64,000 bases of DNA from Pezicula radicicola (taxonomy: Eukaryota > Ascomycota > Leotiomycetes > Helotiales > Dermateaceae). Below are positions 58,762 through 64,000 of the stretch, one piece after another. The notes beneath the pieces are model-generated. The model was not told the origin of the DNA. It did no database searches and saw only the letters and a list, made by a program, of their open reading frames with translations. Position 1 is the first letter of the stretch; each line of letters begins with the position of its first letter. The position numbers were made by a program, and so were the translations under genes. The stretch spans positions 768,549-832,548 of the forward strand of contig PDUO01000022.1 of NCBI GenBank assembly GCA_003008705.1, read 5' to 3'.

Positions 58762-60401
58762 ATGTCTTACAACAACGCTAAGGCATCCCAGCCTGAGGAC
58801 TCTTCTACCAACCCAAAACAAGTGAGCACAACCTGCGGCGTTATTTATATTGAACAAGTATTCTAACTAGTAACTACCTTGTGCAGGGCCGCGATATTGG
58901 CAACTTGAACCAAGACCAAACCTCCAAGGGAGGCAAGTCTAAGAAACAGAAGTGGGAGGCTTTGGACTGGCGCGCACCCCGTAATACAGCCCCTAGCACA
59001 AATTATCGCCATTTGCAACGTCCTTCTGGTTCTTCACGATCAGCTGCAGTTGCAAATCAATCGAACTCACGTGGAAAGACCACCGCAACATCAGATTCAC
59101 CCACAGGTGGACACGTTCGTGAAGCCGAAGATGTCTTGTCTGCCATGGAAAAAGTCTCGCTTGAGCCCACAGAGAAGACTGCACCAAGGTACTGTTAAGA
59201 GGAAAAACTCAATCCCGACTGTGAGCCAGGAACTAACATATTTTTTTATAGAGAACCTTTGATAGAGTTTCATTTGTTCCCTGGTCTTCCGGCAGAGCTT
59301 CGATGCAAGATCTGGGCACTGGGCTTTACACCACGCATCCTCGAAGTCGAGCGAAACCACGACAAAGCCGTAGCCGAGGAGCGTCCCGGCGCTCACGATT
59401 ATTGGCAAATTTCCCGAAAGTCTTCAGAAGCAGTACCCCCAGTCCTGCTTGCTTGCCGTGAGTCTCGGGAGGAAGGTTTGCGTACTTGTCAGCAGTATGA
59501 TCTCACAGATAAGGATATCAACGACAGTGGACCACCAGCCAAGTTGACGTATTTTAATCCGTCGTTTGACATCATATACTTTGGCGAGGGCACCTGCATG
59601 GAGACAGTTGTTCATTTCTTTTGGAACTGCCATCGTAAGGGCTATGACATTGCTCGTGTAGCTATCCTTTGCACTGGCCAGATTACGAATTGCCATAAGT
59701 TCGAGGATGACCCGTGGTATGGTCCTGATGAATACGAATGCGTTTTGGGCCATACTATTGCTGGAGGCTGTACATTGATGCAGGCTCTTCATGGAATTGA
59801 TCAGGAAATCGCCTGGAATCAGCTGGCTCCGGGGTGCAAGGGATTAAGAGAGGTATTTTGGATTGTGAAGAGCAACTTGATGCCTGTAAAGGTTGGTGAG
59901 ATGCACGACAAAGTTACTCTGAGACCTTCCGTTGGCAATGGTTTGACCGCAGGACAAAAGAGTCTCAAGGCGAAGATCGAGGAGGATATTCAACGTGTTG
60001 AGAGCGGCGACGGTCTGGAGCGTGTCGGTGAGAACAAGTGGGTTGGAATTTCAAAGCCTACCTTCAGATTTATGTCACTTGCTCCGACCCCAGAAAAGGA
60101 CAAGGCGTATGACTCGGTTATTGTTCAAGCCAGAGACCTCAACAAACTCACTAACCGAGGCTACGACTATGTAAAGGATGTCGAGAAGTGGAGTGGTTGC
60201 CGTCTTCAACTTTGCGGAAAAGACTATCCAACTCAGAAAGAAGTCGAGCTGGGCTTCTATGGTACCCAGTCGGAGATTGCATACGCCAAGAAGAAGATTG
60301 AGAACAAATTGGTGTGTTCCCTTCTTCAAAATAGTACCTATTATGACCTAACATCGAAGCAGAGATTCCGAGGCGGCGGCAACAACCGACGACAAAACTA
60401 G
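58762..60401 (+). CDS. 2EXR-domain protein with KH-like C-terminus and RGG tail
   Basis: Exons are 58762-58821, 58887-59188, 59252-60311 and 60363-60401, encoding 486 aa. The first 120 residues are polar and disordered. The 2EXR motif begins near residue 127 (FHLFPGLPAELRCKIWALGF) and is followed by the usual PPVLLACRESREEGL helix and YFNPSFDIIYFG strand. Residues about 405-474 look KH-like: DYVKDVEKWSGCRLQLCGK, then ELGFYGTQSEIAYAKKKI, but without a GxxG loop. The protein ends RFRGGGNNRRQN. The last intron (60312-60362, 51 bp) is a multiple of three and open, so its retention would insert 17 residues in frame. The 3' end is duplicated downstream as a decayed copy. RNA binding is inferred, not shown. 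Confidence 0.82.
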
Positions 60402-60899
60402 ATAAATTCCGACGGGGCTTTCTTCAGCAAGTATTGGGGATACGGAAGCTTGCCAGTGGTCGAGTAGAAACGATCCTTTTCCTGTCTCCGAAGCTATGAT
60501 CGGTTGAACTCCCTAAGGCAGTTCCCTCTGTCACATGGTCTTCACCGCGTGTAAGTCAATAGATGTAATTCAATACTAAATATAAACACTTGTACAAGCC
60601 ACTGAAGTGGACGGGTGTCTTGACAAGACACGGTGACAAATATTTCCCGGCTATGATAACAGAGGGCTAACTAATTAGCTGTGTTGTCCACTCCGGTCTG
60701 TCTATACAGCTATAGTGTCCTCGCAATGAATTAAATAAAACTAGAAGTTCAAATTAAGAAGGCCTATTGCCGACTTTTCCTTAAACGAACTATATATTAT
60801 ATTGTTTTAGTCTACAATTTTGCTATTCTAATAAATTTACATTCCTTAGGTTACTTTCAATAATCAAATCTCTTAAACATCTTAACGCCAATGTTATTA
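60402..60899. repeat. First copy of duplicated intergenic segment with NmrA 3'-end relic
   Basis: This segment aligns in order with 61255-61785. Shared words include TCTTCACCGC.TGTA.G, AGCCA.TGAA, TAGCTGTGT/TGGCTGTGTG and TTTTGC.ATTC. At 60857-60890 the sequence TCAATAATC...CTTAACGCCAAT is a decayed copy of the NmrA gene's 3' end (61740-61775, TCAATGATC...TTTACGCCAAT). Confidence 0.6.
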
Positions 60900-61254
60900 C
60901 AATCTTTAAGCTTATGTCACTTGCGCCAACTCCTACAGTTGGGAAGAAATACGACTCAGTCATCATCCAAGCCAGAGATCTTTACAAGCCGAGCTACCGA
61001 GACTATGAATATATCAAGCAGGTTGAGAAGTAGAGTGACTGCACTCTTCAAGTCTGTGAAAAGAAGTACCCTACCTAGAAAGAACTCGAAGTCGGGTTTT
61101 ATGGTACCGAGGAAGGTATTTCATATGCAAAGGCAAAGATTACAGACAAGCTGGTATGTTCCTTTTTCTGACTTTCATTCACTCATAAACTAACATCCTT
61201 CCAGAAGTCCCGAGGTGGTAACACAAAAGGAGGTGGTAGCTCTCGAGGCGCTTG
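60900..61254 (+). pseudogene. Duplicated 3' end of the 2EXR gene, RIP-type stops
   Basis: Encodes a diverged copy of residues ~392-486 of the gene upstream: MSLAPTPTVGKKYDSVIIQA, then YEYIKQVEK-stop-SDCTLQVC and YPT-stop-KELEVGFYGTEEGISYAK. The two stops are TAG at 61031-61033 (TGG in the parent, 60189-60191) and TAG at 61076-61078 (CAG in the parent, 60234-60236). Both are exactly 842 bp downstream and both are CpA-to-TpA changes on one strand. The last intron is kept (GTATGT at 61155 to TTCCAG at 61204), then KSRGGN and GGGSSRGA-stop. There is no start or 2EXR region, so it is a non-functional fragment. Confidence 0.85.
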
Positions 61255-61739
61255 AGGGGTTAGTAATACGCGAGGTGGTAACAACGGACGGGGAAGTTAA
61301 ATTGAAGTACCTTAGCAAGGGCTTTGTCAAGCAATCATGTGGGGGTACAAAAACATCTGGACCTGGTAGGGGAGGAGTGAAGATTTTAGTCATTGCCCGT
61401 TTCCGAAGACAGGCACTGTTGAAGTCCAAGACAGTTCAATCTGTGAAAGGGTCTTCACCGCTTGTAGGCTAATACGTAAGCTAATATTCAACGTCAAACT
61501 TATTTTCAGCACTTGTTTAACATAAGCCATTGAATTCTAGTAGGCCACTAACTAGTTGGCTGTGTGCCTTGCGCTTCAGCCTCTCCATCCAGCTGCAATT
61601 TCATTTCGCGTATTGAGTGAAATCAATTTTGTTTCTAGTAGGCCGGTCAATTGCTGACGTTGTCGTAATTTTGACTATATTATATCATCTCAACCTAAAA
61701 TTTTGCCATTCAACCGCATCTTCGCTCCTGGCGTTACAT
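61255..61739. repeat. Second copy of duplicated intergenic segment
   Basis: Counterpart of 60402-60856, lying between the pseudogene and the 3' end of the NmrA-like gene. No gene of its own; open frames here are residual. Confidence 0.6.
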
Positions 61740-62791
61740 TCAATGATCGACGCCCTTCTCCGACATCTTTACGCCAATCTTAGTGAACTCGTCCAGATCC
61801 TCTTTTGGGAGACCCAAAATATCATTGTGTAGGTCCTTGGTCGCCCCATAGTTTCCACTTGACTCTGGGAAGAAAGTTCTTGAGTATAGCAATTGTGCAT
61901 ATCCTTTCAAGTTCCCCTTTTGCATTTCTTCCACTCCATTCTTGTAATGTTCCTTGACCGGGACCTTCGTTATTTTCCAATCTTTCATTTCCGTACCCGT
62001 CACGCGAAGAACAGACTCCAGCATGTCGTTCTGGCTGATGGTGAAGGAGGAAATATAAGCAGGCTTATTCTTGAAGTGTGTCGTCAAAGTCACGCTCTTA
62101 TCATCCTCGCTATCTGGTGCAATCTTCAAACTCAACAAGTTCGCAACACCACGCCCACATTGTGGCCACGTACTTGTATTAATCTTCGTGTCCCCGTCGT
62201 CAAATAGCGTTACGGTCTTCTCCTTGAAATCAAATCCATATCGGTATGGTCCCCCAGCTAAGCTGAATTCATACCAAAAACCACACACAACAGAGATCCA
62301 AGAACTCTTCCCCAGTGATTCGAGATGTTCGCGATACTTGAGTTTTTTGGCCCCAGAGAAGTTGTCTTTCCCCATCTCGACATTAAAAGTATCAAGTCCA
62401 AAATCGTTGGGAAGAATCCAGGGTACGTTAGCACTAGCTGCAGCGTCGACAAGCTTGGTTTGCATCTCAGGAGGTGCCCTCACGTTCATGGTGATTATAA
62501 GAGCGTCTTGGCCTTGGAGTGCTGAAACAAGTGTGGATTGGTCGTCGTAGTTGACTTTTTTGATTTGTACACCGGAGGGCAGCACATTGGTACTGTCGGA
62601 GCGAGTAATGGCAGTAACGGTGTGTTTTCCAGTCTTGAGTAGCGCTTCTGCAATGAACTTGCCAACATTACCGCCAGCCTGGGAAAATGTCAGTTAAATA
62701 TTGGATATGAATTTGAAAGTAGAACTAAAGTTTAGGTTAATTGGTCACTTACCCCGACAATCGCAACGTTTTCGATGAAGTTCTTGGCCAT
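61740..62791 (-). CDS. NmrA-like NAD(P)-binding protein
   Basis: An atypical SDR/NmrA-family protein of 325 aa. Exons are 62791-62753 and 62678-61740, with an intron of 74 bp (62679-62752, GTAAGT...TTCCCAG). The dinucleotide-binding loop GAGGNVG (residues 13-19) is split by the intron. Then come TGKHTVTAITRSDS (second strand, cofactor specificity), a beta-strand 4 region DALIITMNV and the PNDFGLDTFN segment. The family includes nitrogen-metabolite regulators and isoflavone-reductase-like enzymes (HSCARG/CipA type). The catalytic Tyr/Lys of classical SDRs are not in place, so a redox-sensing role or an isoflavone-reductase-like reaction are both possible. Its 3' end is the right boundary of the local tandem duplication. 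Confidence 0.88.
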
Positions 62792-64000
62792 TTTGATGGT
62801 AGTGGGAATTGTATCTCAGAAACTTGGCGGAATACTTAATAAAGGCAATTGTTGTTAAATCTTGGTTTTCCAAAGGGCATTATGGAGTAGTCTTCAAAGG
62901 AAATGTCTTGGAGTTTATACTGAACTTCAGCGCCGCAAAGATACATTAAGTCCGTCATGCTGCCACGTAGGGTTAGGGTCGGCAAAGCTGCGCCAACGCT
63001 AATCTCAAACTCGTATTTATCCTCTCCCCGATAGGTAGAGGTAGCGAGTCCAACGCCATTCAGGTGACAGAAGTTCAAAGACGGAATTAGGATTTTAAGT
63101 ACCTTCTACACATTTACGGACATAGGAGATAACCAATAGTCCTCAAGTCGGAGACTAATTTATCAAGTGTGTAGGTACGTAAGGAACATGTTTTAGTGTC
63201 ATACGGAAATGCGCAAGGAAATATCTCCATGCTTTAATAAACACTTAAGTAAAACTGTTCCCTAGCGCTACTTTGCCTTCTTAAGGTGTTTTCACTTCAA
63301 AGAATGTAGAATACCGCCTGTTTGTTTTTTTTTTTAAAAAAAAAATCAAACCCCTATATCTAAGTATTCATATTTGATACAAAATGCCTAATCCTAATTA
63401 TTTTGCATTCTCAGAAACTGCGTTGTAATCCGACTTGGTACTTGACACTAGTTTCCTATACTGTAGCAACTCATACTACTCTAAATACTTTCAATTTGAT
63501 CATATTAGTCTTGATTCTTCTTGAATTCCTAACATGCCTAGCTGTAGGCATAACATATTGTCAAAGCCTTCTTATATAAAAGAAAAATGTCAAAGAGAGT
63601 TTACTAACGTGTAGAAATGCGGTAGGAAAAAGCTTGTTACTATTAAAAATTAAGAAGTAGGTAGTAGGAATGTAGGCAGATGACTTTAACGACAGGAACT
63701 ATATACTCTATCAGATAGCGCATTAGAAGTAACGAGATCTGTTGCATTCAATTCAATCCATTCAATTTTATTTTCCTCCACAAAGGGTATTCAATGATAG
63801 TTGTAAGACTTTTTAAGATACCAGTATCTCCTCGGTACATTATAATATTAGCTAAAACTAGCTTGGTCACTCACAGGATAACTACGTGACATCATTATCT
63901 ACCAATACTAGACTCACTATATATGCGACCCATAAGTCTGAAGATAGAATTATTACCAATCCTTGAAAATCATTATACTAGGTATAAATGCCCATTATCC
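62792..64000. other. AT-rich right edge
   Basis: Apart from the fragment at 62836-63108, the region is AT-rich with a T12A10-like palindromic run near 63326-63349 and ATTCAATTCAAT repeats near 63748-63770. No gene is called. Confidence 0.5.
62836..63108 (-). pseudogene. C-terminal gene remnant, unknown family
   Basis: A minus-strand frame without ATG encodes a segment with conserved-looking protein texture (STYRGEDKYEFEISVGAALP, GSMTDLMYLCGAEVQY, MPFGKPRF) and ends at TAA 62836. An in-frame stop lies just upstream (about 63109). It has the feel of the last exon of a longer gene whose 5' part has been lost in the AT-rich flank. No family is recognised. Confidence 0.35.

Overview
The window is nuclear DNA of a filamentous ascomycete (Pezizomycotina). 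Genes carry short GT-AG introns (mostly 47-125 bp) with CTAAC/CTGAC-like branch points. The gene content is fungal: Zn2Cys6 factor, 2EXR protein, golgin Imh1, Brl1/Brr6, SREBP-type bHLH, SRPK kinase. Gene-rich blocks of balanced composition alternate with AT-rich, gene-free blocks holding decayed repeats, as expected in a genome with repeat-induced point mutation (RIP). A leotiomycete is my best guess, but it is only inference.

Layout. 0.6-6 kb: an SDR oxidoreductase (-) and an MFS-like membrane protein (+). 6-10.5 kb: AT-rich, with a four-copy diverged repeat and a fold-back inverted repeat. 10.5-14.3 kb: an SREBP-type bHLH factor without membrane part (-) and a small unknown gene. 14.3-20.4 kb: largely gene-free. 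20.4-25.8 kb: Iws1 (-) and Brl1/Brr6 (+) from one divergent promoter, then a GPI-type cell-wall protein (-). 26-33.7 kb: a decaying zone with a frameshifted FRAG1/DRAM/Sfk1-like gene, a frameshifted Ser/Thr-rich single-pass membrane protein, small hairpins and a MITE-like element. 33.7-39.1 kb: a Zn2Cys6 regulator (-) facing a DHA1-type MFS transporter (+) across a 1-kb promoter; the regulator has one frameshift. 41-41.8 kb: C-terminal remnant of another regulator. 43-54.3 kb: housekeeping block with an SRPK kinase, golgin Imh1, lunapark and a large disordered repeat protein. 56.5-62.8 kb: an unknown protein, a 2EXR protein with KH-like C-terminus, a RIP-scarred tandem duplication of its 3' end, and an NmrA-like protein. 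The last 1.2 kb is AT-rich.

Functional links. Iws1 (transcription elongation), SRPK (splicing), Imh1 (Golgi tethering), lunapark (ER junctions) and Brl1/Brr6 (nuclear envelope) are core cellular genes and look intact. The regulator/transporter pair is the only arrangement that suggests a small specialised module (efflux or detoxification with a local regulator). I found no gene set that makes a convincing new multi-gene system. The most informative signals are the tandem duplication with CpA-to-TpA stop codons and the run of frameshifted or truncated genes between 26 and 42 kb. All splice sites were read by eye.
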